Assembly (NCBI RefSeq): GCF_011250635.1
Contig: NZ_JAANNP010000012.1
Location: 1-64,000, forward strand
Direction: 5' to 3'
Length of the DNA stretch: 64,000 nucleotides
Source: Motilibacter deserti
GTDB taxonomy: Bacteria; Actinomycetota; Actinomycetes; Motilibacterales; Motilibacteraceae
Shown: positions 26,554 to 35,177 of the stretch, one piece after another
Numbering within the stretch: position 1 is the stretch's first letter
Layout of the letters: every line of letters begins with the position of its first letter
Program-made: the position numbers and the translations under genes
The notes under the pieces: model-generated
Told to the model about the DNA's origin: nothing
What the model saw: only the letters and a program-made list of their open reading frames with translations
Databases searched by the model: none

Positions 26554-27069
26554 TCAGGACAGGTCGAGCCGGGCGTCGACGCGCGCGGCCGGCTCCGGGA
26601 CGGGCGTGCCGGGGGCGTGCGCGGGGGACAGGCTCGCTCCGACCTGGCGCAGCGCTCCGAGCGCCCCGGCGTTGCCCGCCGTCGTCACCGCGACGAGGCC
26701 CACGGCCCCGGCCCCCCGCGCCTGCGCGGCCAGCAGTTGCAGGGCTCTCCCGCCCACCCCGCGCCCGCGGCAGGAGCGGCCGAGCCAGATGCCGGCCTCG
26801 ACGGTCGCGCCCGGCCCGGGCGGGGGCTCCAGCCGGGCGGCGCCGCAGACCCGGCCGTCGACCACCACGGCGTACACCGTCTCGACCGGCGGTGTGGCCA
26901 GCGCCCGTGCGCGGTGGAAGGTGAGGAAGGCGTCGCGGCGCTGCGGCGTCCAGCCCGGCGGCCCCTCGACGGAAGGCATCACCTCGGCCGGGTCCGCGTC
27001 GTCCACCGCCGTCAGCAGCAGCTCGTCGAGGAGCCGTTCGTCGAGCCGCTCCAACCGGGTCTCGGGCAA
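26554..27069 (-). CDS. GNAT-family N-acetyltransferase
   Basis: 171 aa. The acetyl-CoA binding motif is GIWLGRSCRGRGVGGRALQL (a QxxGxG/A-type loop with RGRGVG), followed by the family ending GALGALRQVGASL. The substrate is unknown; the pattern resembles RimJ/RimL-like or small-molecule acetylases. The TTG at 27069 is chosen because AGGAAG precedes it by eight bases in the coding direction. A GTG at 27123 would add 18 residues of weak composition. It follows mobA in the same direction, separated by a hairpin, so it may be independent. Confidence 0.75.
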   Translation of the reverse strand: MPETRLERLDERLLDELLLTAVDDADPAEVMPSVEGPPGWTPQRRDAFLTFHRARALATPPVETVYAVVVDGRVCGAARLEPPPGPGATVEAGIWLGRSCRGRGVGGRALQLLAAQARGAGAVGLVAVTTAGNAGALGALRQVGASLSPAHAPGTPVPEPAARVDARLDLS

Positions 27070-27145
27070 CGGGGCCTTCCTGAAAGATCGTGAAGAATCA
27101 GCTGGGGACAAGGCTCCGGGCACTGCAGCGGGCGTAGCGTTGGCC

Positions 27146-27844
27146 TCAGCCCGGCTCGAGCATCCCCCGTCTCGAGCCGGGCTCTGGGGTTCTCGGGGCC
27201 TTTTCGCGGGCTTCCGCGCGGGCGTCCTCCGAAGGCCTTCCGGACGCTCTGGCGCCGGCCGCAAGCTCCTCCGCCCGGGCCACCTGCTCAGGGGTGTCGC
27301 AGTCCAGCCAGGGCGGCACTCCTGCGCCCACAGCCCTGACCGAACTGCGGGACAAGGGCGACAGCAGACGGCGCAGCGCCAGGCCTTCGACCGCGCCCAC
27401 GCGCTCGACGGCGTCGTGCAGGGCCGCGGTGCGCCAGACCCCGCAGAGCAGCTGCTCGGCGCCACCGTCGTCGACGTAGAGCGCGCCGGCCGTGCCGCCT
27501 GCCGCCAGCTCCTCGCGCAGCCGTTCGACCGCAGCGCGAGTCAGGAACGGCAGGTCTGCCGACAGCAACGCGGTCACCGGCGACGCCACCGACGCCAGCC
27601 CCGCCGCGACCGCGGCCGCCGGCCCGCCCCCGGCCGGCTCCTCGCGCGCCCAGCGCACCGGCCGCGCGACCGGCCGCTCCGGCCCGACGACGACCACCTC
27701 GGCCGCGTCCGGGACGGCGTCCAGCACGCGGTCCAGCAGCATCCGCCCGCCGACGGGCAGCGAGGTCTTGTCCACGCCGCCCATCCGACGCGCCGCGCCC
27801 CCCGCGAGCACGACCGCGGCGTAGGCCGGGAGCAGCGGGCTCAC
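27146..27844 (-). CDS. MobA-like molybdenum cofactor guanylyltransferase
   Basis: 232 aa nucleotidyltransferase. The N-terminal nucleotide-binding signature is VVLAGGAARRMGGVDKTSLP, then VVVVGPERPV and the metal-binding acidic site LLSADLPFLT. The family attaches GMP to molybdopterin to form the dinucleotide cofactor. The C-terminal 30 residues are charged and non-conserved. GTG 27844 overlaps the stop of the upstream DUF6457 gene by four bases. No molybdoenzyme is seen in this window. Confidence 0.85.
   Translation of the reverse strand: MSPLLPAYAAVVLAGGAARRMGGVDKTSLPVGGRMLLDRVLDAVPDAAEVVVVGPERPVARPVRWAREEPAGGGPAAAVAAGLASVASPVTALLSADLPFLTRAAVERLREELAAGGTAGALYVDDGGAEQLLCGVWRTAALHDAVERVGAVEGLALRRLLSPLSRSSVRAVGAGVPPWLDCDTPEQVARAEELAAGARASGRPSEDARAEAREKAPRTPEPGSRRGMLEPG
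27148..27183 (-). terminator. Hairpin at the 3' end of mobA-like gene
   Basis: AGCCCGGCTCGAG and its exact complement form a 13-base stem around a ten-base loop. The arms lie inside the last codons of the mobA-like gene, so the hairpin ends that transcript or separates it from the acetyltransferase gene. No T-tract follows. Confidence 0.6.
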
Positions 27845-28119
27845 TCGGGGGCGCCCTCGACTTCGGGATCGGGAGCGGCGGGCGGGATCAGCGCGACCGC
27901 CCGGTCCGCCAGCTCGCGCAACGCAGCGGGGCCCGCCCCCGACCGTCCCGCGGCCACCCCGACGAGGAACGTCGTCAGCGGCGCCGCCGGCCGGGCCACC
28001 CCGTGCGCGGCGTCGCGGGCCAGGTCGAGCACCAGGTCGCGTACGTCGGTGCCGGCGAGCTGCTCGGGCAGCCCCAGCTCCCGGACGAGCCGGTCGGTCC
28101 AGTCGTCGAGTCGGTTCAC
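27841..28119 (-). CDS. DUF6457-like protein, MobA partner
   Basis: 92 aa, acidic and helical: LDDWTDRLVRELGLPEQL then VRDLVLDLARDAAHGVARPA. It matches the small DUF6457-type proteins often encoded with mobA in actinobacteria. Its function is not established; a role in molybdenum cofactor handling is inferred from coupling to mobA (four-base overlap). It starts at GTG 28119. Confidence 0.75.
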   Translation of the reverse strand: MNRLDDWTDRLVRELGLPEQLAGTDVRDLVLDLARDAAHGVARPAAPLTTFLVGVAAGRSGAGPAALRELADRAVALIPPAAPDPEVEGAPE

Positions 28120-28173
28120 GGGGCCATCCTGCCCGCGCCGGCAGCCCTGGCGGGACGCACCGGGACCCGCGGG

Positions 28174-29481
28174 TCAGTCGCGGGGAGCGGAGGAGCCGTC
28201 GGGCGAGGCGCTTGCGGCAGCGGGCGACGCCGCCGTCCCGCTCGTCCGCGGGCTCGTGGCGGGCGAGGCGGAGGCCTTCGGCGTGCTCGGCCTCGACCCG
28301 GTCGGTGTCGCAGCCGGCGCCGTGGGCTCGGTGGGGGCGCTGGGCTTGGCCGTGGCACTGGGCTTGGCGGTGGCGCTGGGCTCGGCGGGGGCGCTGGGCT
28401 TGGGCGTGGCGCTGGGCTTGGCGGGGGCGCGGGGCTTGGGCGGGGCGCTGGGCTTGGGCGTGGCGCTGGGCTTGGGCTTCGCCGTGTGCTCCGGCGACGC
28501 CGCCTGGGTCGGCGCCACCGAGGGCGTCGGCTTGGGCTTGTCGGCGACGGCCGGCGTGGGCAGCGTGACGGTCAGGCCGGTCGCGTACGCGTGCGACAGC
28601 ATGAGCACGTCGTAGACGTAGCTGTCGCTGTGGTTGTAGCTGAAGACCGCGGCCTGCCGGCCCTCGAGCGTCGACACGTCGCGGCCGCCGGAGCAGAGGT
28701 AGAGCCCGGCGGCGACGGCGGCGTCGTCGAGGTCCTGCGGGTCCTGCACGCCGTCGTCGTCCCCGTCGGCGGCGACCATCGCCCAGGTCGTGGGGATGAA
28801 CTGCATGGGCCCGACTGCGCGGTCGTACTCGGTGTCGCCGTCGAGCCGGCCGTCGTCGCTGTCGGCGATGTTCGCGAAGGCGACGCCGTCCAGGCGCGGG
28901 CCGAGGATGGGCGGGCTGGGCTTGGCGTCGGTGCCGAGGACGCTGCCGCCGAACCGGCCGTGGTTGGACTCGACCCGCCCGATCGCGGCGAGCAGCGACC
29001 AGTCGAGCTTGCAGGACGGCTCCCACCGCCCGAGCAGGATCTGCGCCCGGCGGTACGCGGTGAGCGCGGCGAGCGGGATGCCGCTGCGGGTGAGCTCGGA
29101 CGGCACGACGCGCGCGGAGGTGGCCTCCCCGGAGCCGGAGCCGGAGCCGGGCGCGCCGGAGGAGGGAGGCGACGTCGGTCCGGTCAGCCCGCCGGCGCGC
29201 AGCTCCTCGCCGAGGGAGGACACGACGGGGTCGGTCGGGACGACGATCGCGACCACGGGGGAGGCGGGGGCGGCCGGCGCGGGGGCGGCGAGGGTGGCCG
29301 GGGCGGCCGAGGCGCCGAGCGCGACGAGCGGGACGGCCACCAGGGCGGTCGAGGCGACGGCGCGCTGCCGGCGCGACGCCACGGCGGGCGCGAAGTCGCG
29401 TGACGTAGCCGAAGCGGCACTGCGCGTAGCGAAGACTCCGAGCGCCCGGACGCGGTCCGGTGTCCAGCGCGACAGGCGCAT
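28174..29481 (-). CDS. Secreted lytic transglycosylase with repeat tail
   Basis: 435 aa. A basic N-terminus leads to a signal/anchor segment (AVASTALVAVPLVALGASAA), then an alanine/proline/serine-rich stretch. The catalytic SLT domain at about residues 150-320 has the acid glutamate in LLAAIGRVESNHGRFGGSVL and the downstream GPMQFIPTTWAMVAADG, typical of the MltB-like SLT_2 family. It cleaves peptidoglycan glycan strands with 1,6-anhydro product. The C-terminal 110 residues are a low-complexity tail of hexapeptides such as KPSATP and KPSAPA, encoded by an 18-bp minisatellite. ATG 29481 gives the shortest sensible N-terminus before the signal. Confidence 0.87.
   Translation of the reverse strand: MRLSRWTPDRVRALGVFATRSAASATSRDFAPAVASRRQRAVASTALVAVPLVALGASAAPATLAAPAPAAPASPVVAIVVPTDPVVSSLGEELRAGGLTGPTSPPSSGAPGSGSGSGEATSARVVPSELTRSGIPLAALTAYRRAQILLGRWEPSCKLDWSLLAAIGRVESNHGRFGGSVLGTDAKPSPPILGPRLDGVAFANIADSDDGRLDGDTEYDRAVGPMQFIPTTWAMVAADGDDDGVQDPQDLDDAAVAAGLYLCSGGRDVSTLEGRQAAVFSYNHSDSYVYDVLMLSHAYATGLTVTLPTPAVADKPKPTPSVAPTQAASPEHTAKPKPSATPKPSAPPKPRAPAKPSATPKPSAPAEPSATAKPSATAKPSAPTEPTAPAATPTGSRPSTPKASASPATSPRTSGTAASPAAASASPDGSSAPRD
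28337..28480. repeat. 18-bp in-frame minisatellite in the transglycosylase tail
   Basis: Eight tandem copies of an 18-base unit close to GCGCTGGGCTTGGCGGTG run without interruption. Because 18 is a multiple of three the reading frame is kept, encoding KPSA(T/P)(P/A)-type hexapeptides on the minus strand. Copy number is likely to vary between strains. Confidence 0.9.
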
Positions 29482-29862
29482 GCGGCGGCGGCTCCTCGAC
29501 CTCGGTGACGTGCCTCTCCAGCCGAGCGGGCCCGGCCGGACGTGCGGACGCACCTGACAACGCCGGAGGCCCGGCGACGGTGCCGGCCTTCGCCGCGCCG
29601 TCGTCGGCTCCCCGCGGTGCCCTCGGGGCTGCCGAGGTCGGAGAAAACGCCCGAACCCACTCTGCCGCATCGTCGCCAGAACCTGAAGGGGACCTGAGCG
29701 TCGGGCATTTCACACGGGCGGAACCTGCCCGACACACAGGTTGGCGAGCCTGAGGCGTCTCCGCAGCTCAGACAGGGCAAGGAACGAAAAAAACGGGACG
29801 GCGTCCCGGTCGGCACCGCCGCACGCGGCTGGACCGCAGAGTCACGGAACGGAGACTGCGCC
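29482..29862. other. 381-base divergent intergenic region without a gene
   Basis: No convincing ORF lies between the transglycosylase and the ligase/ATP-grasp gene. Two overlapping stems are visible: TCGGGCA (29701-29707) with TGCCCGA, and AACCTG with CAGGTT, where the right arm of the first lies inside the span of the second, so they compete. Nearer the ligase start is a stem followed, on the minus strand, by a T-run. I see no match to the c-di-AMP riboswitch often found before cell-wall hydrolase genes. Confidence 0.5.
29787..29808 (-). terminator. Minus-strand intrinsic terminator in the divergent region
   Basis: On the minus strand CGGGAC-GCC-GTCCCG is followed directly by seven T residues (AAAAAAA at 29787-29793 on the plus strand). 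This is the only classic stem-plus-T-run terminator I see in the window. It lies about 300 bases upstream of the transglycosylase start, so it would end antisense RNA from the ligase gene or attenuate a long leader. Confidence 0.65.
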
Positions 29863-32520
29863 TTGAGCGAGGACCTCGACCTGCGCGGCCCCGAAGGCCT
29901 CGCCATGAGCGGGCTTCCGGACGGGCTTCCGGACGGGCTTCGGGCGGCCGGCCCGCTGCCGGTGGAGAGGACGGGCGACCTGCTGGACACCTCGACCCTC
30001 GGCGTGGAGGAGGAGTTCCACGTCGTCGACCTCGGAACCCGCGAGCTCGTGCCGCGGGCCCAGGACCTGCTCGACCGGCTGCCGGCCGGCAGGTTCATCG
30101 GCGAGCTGCACCGCAGCGTCGTGGAGACCAACAGCGAGGTCACCACGAGCCTGGACGACCTGCGCACCGACCTCGTCCGCTCGCGCCGGCTGCTCGTCGG
30201 GGTCGCCGAGGCGGCCGGGCTGGGCGTAGCCGCGACCGGGACGGTGCCGCTGGTCGACGTGCACGCCCTCGAGATCACGCCCACGAGCCGCTACCGGCAC
30301 ATGCACGACGAGTATCAGCTGCTCGCCCGCGAGCAGCTGATCTGCGGCGCGCAGGTGCACGTCGGGATGGCGGACCGGGACATGGCGGTCGCTGTGGCGC
30401 AGCGCCTCGGCCCTGAGCTGCCCGTGCTGCTCGCGCTGACCGCGAGCTCGCCGTACTGGATGGGCGCCGACAGCGGGTACGCCAGCATGCGCTCGCTGGT
30501 CTGGCAGCGCTGGCCCACGGCGGGGTCGAGCGGCTCGATCTCCACCGCCGCCGAGCACGACGCGCTCGTGGCCGACCTGGTCGCGTCGGGGACGATCAGC
30601 GACCCCAAGATGGTCTACTTCGACGTCCGGCCGTCGGCCCACCTGCCCACGTTGGAGCTGCGCGTCGGCGACTCCTGCCCGGACATCGACACCGTCGTGC
30701 TGCTGGCCGGCCTGTTCCGGGCGCTGGTGCGCCGCGAGCGCGACGCGGTGCTCGCCGGGCGCCCGGCGGTGCTGCCGCCGGCGCCGCTGCTGCGGGCGGC
30801 GATGTGGCGGGCGGCGCGCTCGGGGCTGGAGGAGGGGCTGCTCGCCCTCGCGTACTCCCCGCGGCCGGTGCCCGCCGAGGCGGCCGTGTCCGGGCTGCTC
30901 GAGCGCGTGCAGCCGTACCTCGAGGCGGCAGGCGACTGGGAGCAGGTCTCCGAGCTGGTCCGGCGCGCCCTCGCGAACGGCAGCTCCGCGTCGCAGCAGC
31001 GGCGGGCGTACGAGCGTCGCGGCCGGCTCACCGACGTCGTCGACCTGGTCCTCGACCAGACCCGCGCGGCGCCCGGCGCCAGTGTCGTCCCGGCGACGCC
31101 GGGCGGGATGCGCCTGCACGCCGGCTACTTCGCGGAGGGCGACGAGTTCCTGCCGCCGGCCGGCCCGAGCCCGGACTACGCGCCGGTGCTCGACGCGCTC
31201 GAGCGGCTCGGCCCGGCGGGGCTCCGCCAGCGCGAGGCTGCGCGCGACGAGGAGCAGCGCTCGCACGGCGTCACGTTCATGGTCGCGGGTGAGGGCAGCA
31301 CGCGGCTCTTCCCCGTTGACCTCGTGCCCCGCATCGTCCCCGCGCAGGACTGGCGGCAGCTGCAGGCCGGGCTCGTCCAGCGGGTGCGGGCCCTCGACGC
31401 GTTCCTGCACGACGTCTACGGAGAGCGGGCCGCGGTGGCCGACGGGGTGATCCCCGGGTGGGTGATCGACGCGGCTCCCGGGCTGCGCTCGTCCGGCGCG
31501 CTGATGCGGCGCCAGAAGGTGCGCGCCCACATCAGCGGGATGGACCTGGTGCGCAACGGCGCCGGCGAGTGGTTCGTGCTCGAGGACAACCTCCGGGTGC
31601 CCTCGGGGATCGGGTACGCCGTGCAGAACCGGCGCCTGACGCGGGCTGTGATGGGCGACCTGCCGACCCCGCCGGGGCTGCTCGACGTCGACGCGGCGCC
31701 GGCGCTGCTGCGCCGGACGCTGCAGGACGCAGCCCTGCCGTCCGCGGCCGACGACCCCTCCATCGTGCTGCTGAGCGAGGGCCCGGCCGGCTCGGCCTGG
31801 TTCGAGCACCGCATGCTCGGCGAGGAGATGGGGGTGCCCGTGATCGGCCCCGCCGACCTCGCCGTCGAGGACGGCACCGTGCTGCTCATGCAGGGCGGCA
31901 CCCGCAGGCGCGTCGACGTGATCTACCTGCGCATCGGCGAGAGCGAGCTGCTGCACTCGGCGGGGGCCGACGGCCGCCCGCTCGGCCCGCCGCTCATGGC
32001 CGCGGTGGACGCGGGCCGGGTGGCGCTCGCCAACGCCCCGGGCAACGGGGTCGGCGACGACAAGGCGGTCTACGCGTTCGTCCCGGCGATGGTCGAGTAC
32101 TACCTCGGCGAGAAGCCGCTGCTGAGCTCGGTGCCGACCTTCCTGTGCGGCCTGCCCGAGCACCGCGAGACCGTCCTGGCGCGGCTGCCGGAGCTGGTGC
32201 TCAAGCCCGTCGACGGCTACGGCGGCGAGGGCGTCCTCATCGGCCCCAAGGCGACCGAGGAGGAGCTGGAGGCGGGGCGGCGGCAGATGCTGGCGGCCCC
32301 GCACCGCTGGATCGCGCAGGAGACCGTGCAGCTGTCCACGCACCCGGCCTTCGACGGCGCCCGCCTCGACCCCCGCCACGTGGACCTGCGGGCCTTCGTG
32401 TTCCTCGGCGAGGACGTGGTCGTGGCACCCGCCGCGCTGAGCCGGGTCGCGCCCCAGGGCAGCATGATCGTCAACTCCTCCCGCGGCGGCGGGTCGAAGG
32501 ACACGTGGCTGCTCGGGTGA
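29863..32520 (+). CDS. Carboxylate-amine ligase fused to circularly permuted type 2 ATP-grasp protein
   Basis: 885 aa two-domain protein. Residues about 45-400 are a YbdK-type glutamate-cysteine ligase (GCS2) domain: LGVEEEFHVVD, VVETNSEVTTSLDDL, CGAQVHVGMADRDMAV and HLPTLELRVGDSCPDID. Residues about 410-885 are a circularly permuted ATP-grasp unit (DUF404/DUF407): DAFLHDVYGERAAV, FVLEDNLRVPSGIGYAVQNR, VLKPVDGYGGEGVLIGP and SSRGGGSKDTW. Each part can form a peptide-like bond with ATP; the joint product is not known. TTG 29863 has GGAG eight bases upstream; ATG 29905 is an alternative. An S9 peptidase gene follows after 67 bases. Confidence 0.88.
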   Translation: MSEDLDLRGPEGLAMSGLPDGLPDGLRAAGPLPVERTGDLLDTSTLGVEEEFHVVDLGTRELVPRAQDLLDRLPAGRFIGELHRSVVETNSEVTTSLDDLRTDLVRSRRLLVGVAEAAGLGVAATGTVPLVDVHALEITPTSRYRHMHDEYQLLAREQLICGAQVHVGMADRDMAVAVAQRLGPELPVLLALTASSPYWMGADSGYASMRSLVWQRWPTAGSSGSISTAAEHDALVADLVASGTISDPKMVYFDVRPSAHLPTLELRVGDSCPDIDTVVLLAGLFRALVRRERDAVLAGRPAVLPPAPLLRAAMWRAARSGLEEGLLALAYSPRPVPAEAAVSGLLERVQPYLEAAGDWEQVSELVRRALANGSSASQQRRAYERRGRLTDVVDLVLDQTRAAPGASVVPATPGGMRLHAGYFAEGDEFLPPAGPSPDYAPVLDALERLGPAGLRQREAARDEEQRSHGVTFMVAGEGSTRLFPVDLVPRIVPAQDWRQLQAGLVQRVRALDAFLHDVYGERAAVADGVIPGWVIDAAPGLRSSGALMRRQKVRAHISGMDLVRNGAGEWFVLEDNLRVPSGIGYAVQNRRLTRAVMGDLPTPPGLLDVDAAPALLRRTLQDAALPSAADDPSIVLLSEGPAGSAWFEHRMLGEEMGVPVIGPADLAVEDGTVLLMQGGTRRRVDVIYLRIGESELLHSAGADGRPLGPPLMAAVDAGRVALANAPGNGVGDDKAVYAFVPAMVEYYLGEKPLLSSVPTFLCGLPEHRETVLARLPELVLKPVDGYGGEGVLIGPKATEEELEAGRRQMLAAPHRWIAQETVQLSTHPAFDGARLDPRHVDLRAFVFLGEDVVVAPAALSRVAPQGSMIVNSSRGGGSKDTWLLG

Positions 32521-32587
32521 GGATTTGCCTCTCCCGGTGTCGATCACGCAGGGTTGCGCCGGTGGGCGGAAGAGAGGTCGGGGGCGC

Positions 32588-34471
32588 ATGACGGGGCTGC
32601 AGCATCGCGGACCGCACCCGTCGGGTGCGGCGCACCCGGCAGCGGCGCTGCCCGTGCCCGAGGACGTCTACAGCAGCTGGTCGCCGACCGCGTCCCCGGA
32701 CGGGTCGCAAGTGGCGTTCGTGTCCGACCGCAGCGGCGAGCCGCGGGTGTGGCTCGCCGAGCTCCTCGACGGCCGGCTCGGGCGCTGGGCCCCGCTCGGC
32801 GCGGACTTCGGCCGGGTCGACATGGTCAGCTGGTCCCCGGACGGCAAGTGGCTGGCCTGCTCGGTGGCGGCGCACGGCCGGTCGCGCAGCGAGGCGTGGA
32901 TCGTGCGCCCGGACGGATCCGGACTGCGCATGGTGGGCGGGCGCGACGCGACGAACGCCACCGTCGGCACCGGGCGCGGGCACGCGTGGGTGGAGGACGG
33001 GCGCCTGCTCGTCACCGAGACCGGGCGGACGTCCCGCGCGATGCTGGTCGACCCGTTCACCGGCGAGCAGGAGGTCGTGGCCGAGGGGCCGCTGCTCACG
33101 CTGCTCGACGTGGACCGCTCGGGCCGGCGGGCGCTGCTGCGGCGCGGCCCGCGCGGGGCGCGCAGCCTCTTCGTCGTCGACCGCCGCGACGGCGTCGAGC
33201 TGCCCGTCGTTCCCGGCGAGAGGGAGGGGTCCACGGACGCCGGCGTGCTGTCCGCTGACGGGTCGGTCGTCTACGCCCGGACCGACGCCGGCCGGGAGCT
33301 GGTGGCGCTCGTCGCCGTCCCGCTCGACGGTGGAGCCCCTCGCCTCGTGGCGGGCCGGCACGACGCCGACCTCGCCGACATCGCGCTCTCTCCGGACGGC
33401 CGGTCCATCGCGCTGGTCTGGAACGTCCTTGGCGGCCGGAGCGCCCTCAGCACGCTGGACCTCGAGACCGGTGTGCAGCGCCAGCTCGACCCGCTGCCGC
33501 GCGAGGTGATCGACGACGTGCGCTTCACCCCGGACGGCAGCCGCCTGCTGCTCACCGCGGAGGGCTGGGCGGACCCGCGCGGGGTGTGGGCGCTGGACCC
33601 CTCGACCCGGGAGGCGGTGCCGCTCAGCTCCGACGGAGGCCGGGTGCTGCTCAGCTCCCCGGCTGCGACCACGCACTCGGTCGACGTCGGCACCCTCGCC
33701 GCGCCGCAGCTGCGCTGGCTGCTGTCGGGGGACGGCACCCCGGTCACCGGCTGGCTCTACCGGCCGGCGCACGCGGGGCCGTGGCCGACGATGATCCACC
33801 TGCACGGCGGCCCGGAGGCGCAGGAGCGCCCGGTCTACAACTCGCTGTTCCAGTCGCTCGTCGCGGCCGGGGTCGCGGTCTTCGCCCCCAACGTGCGCGG
33901 CTCGTCGGGGTTCGGCCGCACCTTCGTCCACGCCGACGACCTCGACCGGCGCTACGGGGCGATCGAGGACGTCGCGGCGTGCGCGGCCTACCTCACCGAG
34001 GCCGGGATCGCGCCAGCCGGCAAGGTCGGGGTCATGGGCCGGTCGTACGGCGGCTACCTCACGCTGGCGGCGCTCGTGTCCGACCCCGAGCTCTACGCGG
34101 TCGGCGTCGACGTCTGCGGGATGAGCGACTTCGCGACGTTCTACGAGCACACCGAGCCCTACATCGCGGCCGCCGCCGTGAGCAAGTACGGCCATCCCGA
34201 GCGCGACCGCGAGCTGCTGCGCGACCTGTCGCCGATGACCCGGATCGACCGGCTGCGCGCCCCGCTCCTCGTCGTGCACGGCGCCGAGGACACGAACGTC
34301 CCCGTGGTCGAGGCCGACCAGGTCGTCGCGGCCCTGCAGGAGCGCGGCGTCGAGGTGCGCTACTGGCGGGTGGAGGGCGAGGGGCACGTGCTGCTGGCCA
34401 CGCCCAACCGTGTCCGCTTCGTGCAGGAGACGGTGGAATGGGTGTGCCGCCACCTCGGGGTGGCGCGCTAG
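32588..34471 (+). CDS. S9-family prolyl oligopeptidase/acylaminoacyl peptidase
   Basis: 627 aa. The N-terminal part is a beta-propeller with repeated WSPDG/LSPDG blades (SPTASPDGSQVAFVSDRSGE; VSWSPDGKWLA; IALSPDGRSIALVW). The C-terminal alpha/beta-hydrolase carries the nucleophile in GRSYGGYLTLA, an aspartate in GAEDTNVPV and the histidine in EGEGHVLL. It cleaves short peptides in the cytoplasm; there is no signal peptide. ATG 32588 is preferred over the longer frame from 32525. It lies in the same direction just after the ligase gene and nine bases before the kinase gene, so these may be one operon. Confidence 0.9.
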   Translation: MTGLQHRGPHPSGAAHPAAALPVPEDVYSSWSPTASPDGSQVAFVSDRSGEPRVWLAELLDGRLGRWAPLGADFGRVDMVSWSPDGKWLACSVAAHGRSRSEAWIVRPDGSGLRMVGGRDATNATVGTGRGHAWVEDGRLLVTETGRTSRAMLVDPFTGEQEVVAEGPLLTLLDVDRSGRRALLRRGPRGARSLFVVDRRDGVELPVVPGEREGSTDAGVLSADGSVVYARTDAGRELVALVAVPLDGGAPRLVAGRHDADLADIALSPDGRSIALVWNVLGGRSALSTLDLETGVQRQLDPLPREVIDDVRFTPDGSRLLLTAEGWADPRGVWALDPSTREAVPLSSDGGRVLLSSPAATTHSVDVGTLAAPQLRWLLSGDGTPVTGWLYRPAHAGPWPTMIHLHGGPEAQERPVYNSLFQSLVAAGVAVFAPNVRGSSGFGRTFVHADDLDRRYGAIEDVAACAAYLTEAGIAPAGKVGVMGRSYGGYLTLAALVSDPELYAVGVDVCGMSDFATFYEHTEPYIAAAAVSKYGHPERDRELLRDLSPMTRIDRLRAPLLVVHGAEDTNVPVVEADQVVAALQERGVEVRYWRVEGEGHVLLATPNRVRFVQETVEWVCRHLGVAR

Positions 34472-34480
34472 ACGGGACGC

Positions 34481-35167
34481 TTGACGACAGTGGATTTCTC
34501 CGACCTCGTCGAGCGCGCCCGGTCCCTCGTCACTTCCGGCGGGCCGCGCGTCGTCCTCGGCATCACCGGCAGCCCGGGCGCGGGCAAGTCGACGTTGGCC
34601 GAGGAGCTGCTCGCCGCGGTGCGCGACGAGCCGCCTTCCGGGCTGCCGGCGGGGGAGTGGGTCGCGCACCTGCCGATGGACGGCTACCACCTGGCCGACG
34701 TCGAGCTGGACCGGCTCGGGCGGCGCGGGCGCAAGGGGGCGCCCGACACGTTCGACGCGCACGGCTACGCGAGCCTGCTGGAGCGGGTGCTGCGGGAGAC
34801 CGCCGACGTCGTCTACGCCCCGGCGTTCGAGCGCACGATCGAGCAGCCGATCGCCGGCAGCGTCCCCGTCCTGCCGGCGGCACGCCTTGTGATCACCGAA
34901 GGCAACTACCTGCTTCATGACGCCGCCGGGTGGAGGCGGGCGCGGGCTGCCATCCGCGAGGTCTGGTACGTCGACCTCGACGAGGACGTGCGCCTGGACC
35001 GGCTGGTGGCCCGGCACGAGCGCTTCGGCAAGGCGCCGGAGGCCGCCCGGGCCTGGGTGCGGGAGGTGGACCAGGTCAACGCGGACCTCATCGCCGCCAC
35101 CCGCGGCCAGGCTGACCTCGTCGTTCCGAGCTCCCTGGTCGAGTCACTGGGCACGCCGCCGGCCTGA
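34481..35167 (+). CDS. P-loop nucleoside/nucleotide kinase family protein
   Basis: 228 aa, phosphoribulokinase/uridine-kinase fold. Walker A is GITGSPGAGKSTLAEELL. HLPMDGYHLADVELDRLGRR resembles pantothenate kinase and uridine kinase. Later come VITEGNYLLHDAAGW and a lid-like RLVARHERFGK. The family phosphorylates nucleosides, fructose or pantothenate-like substrates; the exact substrate cannot be assigned. TTG 34481 is taken as start, nine bases after the peptidase stop. Confidence 0.8.
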   Translation: MTTVDFSDLVERARSLVTSGGPRVVLGITGSPGAGKSTLAEELLAAVRDEPPSGLPAGEWVAHLPMDGYHLADVELDRLGRRGRKGAPDTFDAHGYASLLERVLRETADVVYAPAFERTIEQPIAGSVPVLPAARLVITEGNYLLHDAAGWRRARAAIREVWYVDLDEDVRLDRLVARHERFGKAPEAARAWVREVDQVNADLIAATRGQADLVVPSSLVESLGTPPA

Positions 35168-35177
35168 CGAGCCGGCG

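Noticed and set aside
29482-29862. c-di-AMP (ydaO) riboswitch before the transglycosylase gene
   Set aside because: Expected from similar actinobacterial wall-hydrolase genes, but I could not find the conserved core on the minus strand; a covariance search would settle it.
29842-32589. 915-codon minus-strand open frame opposite the ligase/ATP-grasp gene
   Set aside because: Antisense shadow of a conserved two-domain protein; its sequence is low-complexity and histidine/arginine-rich.
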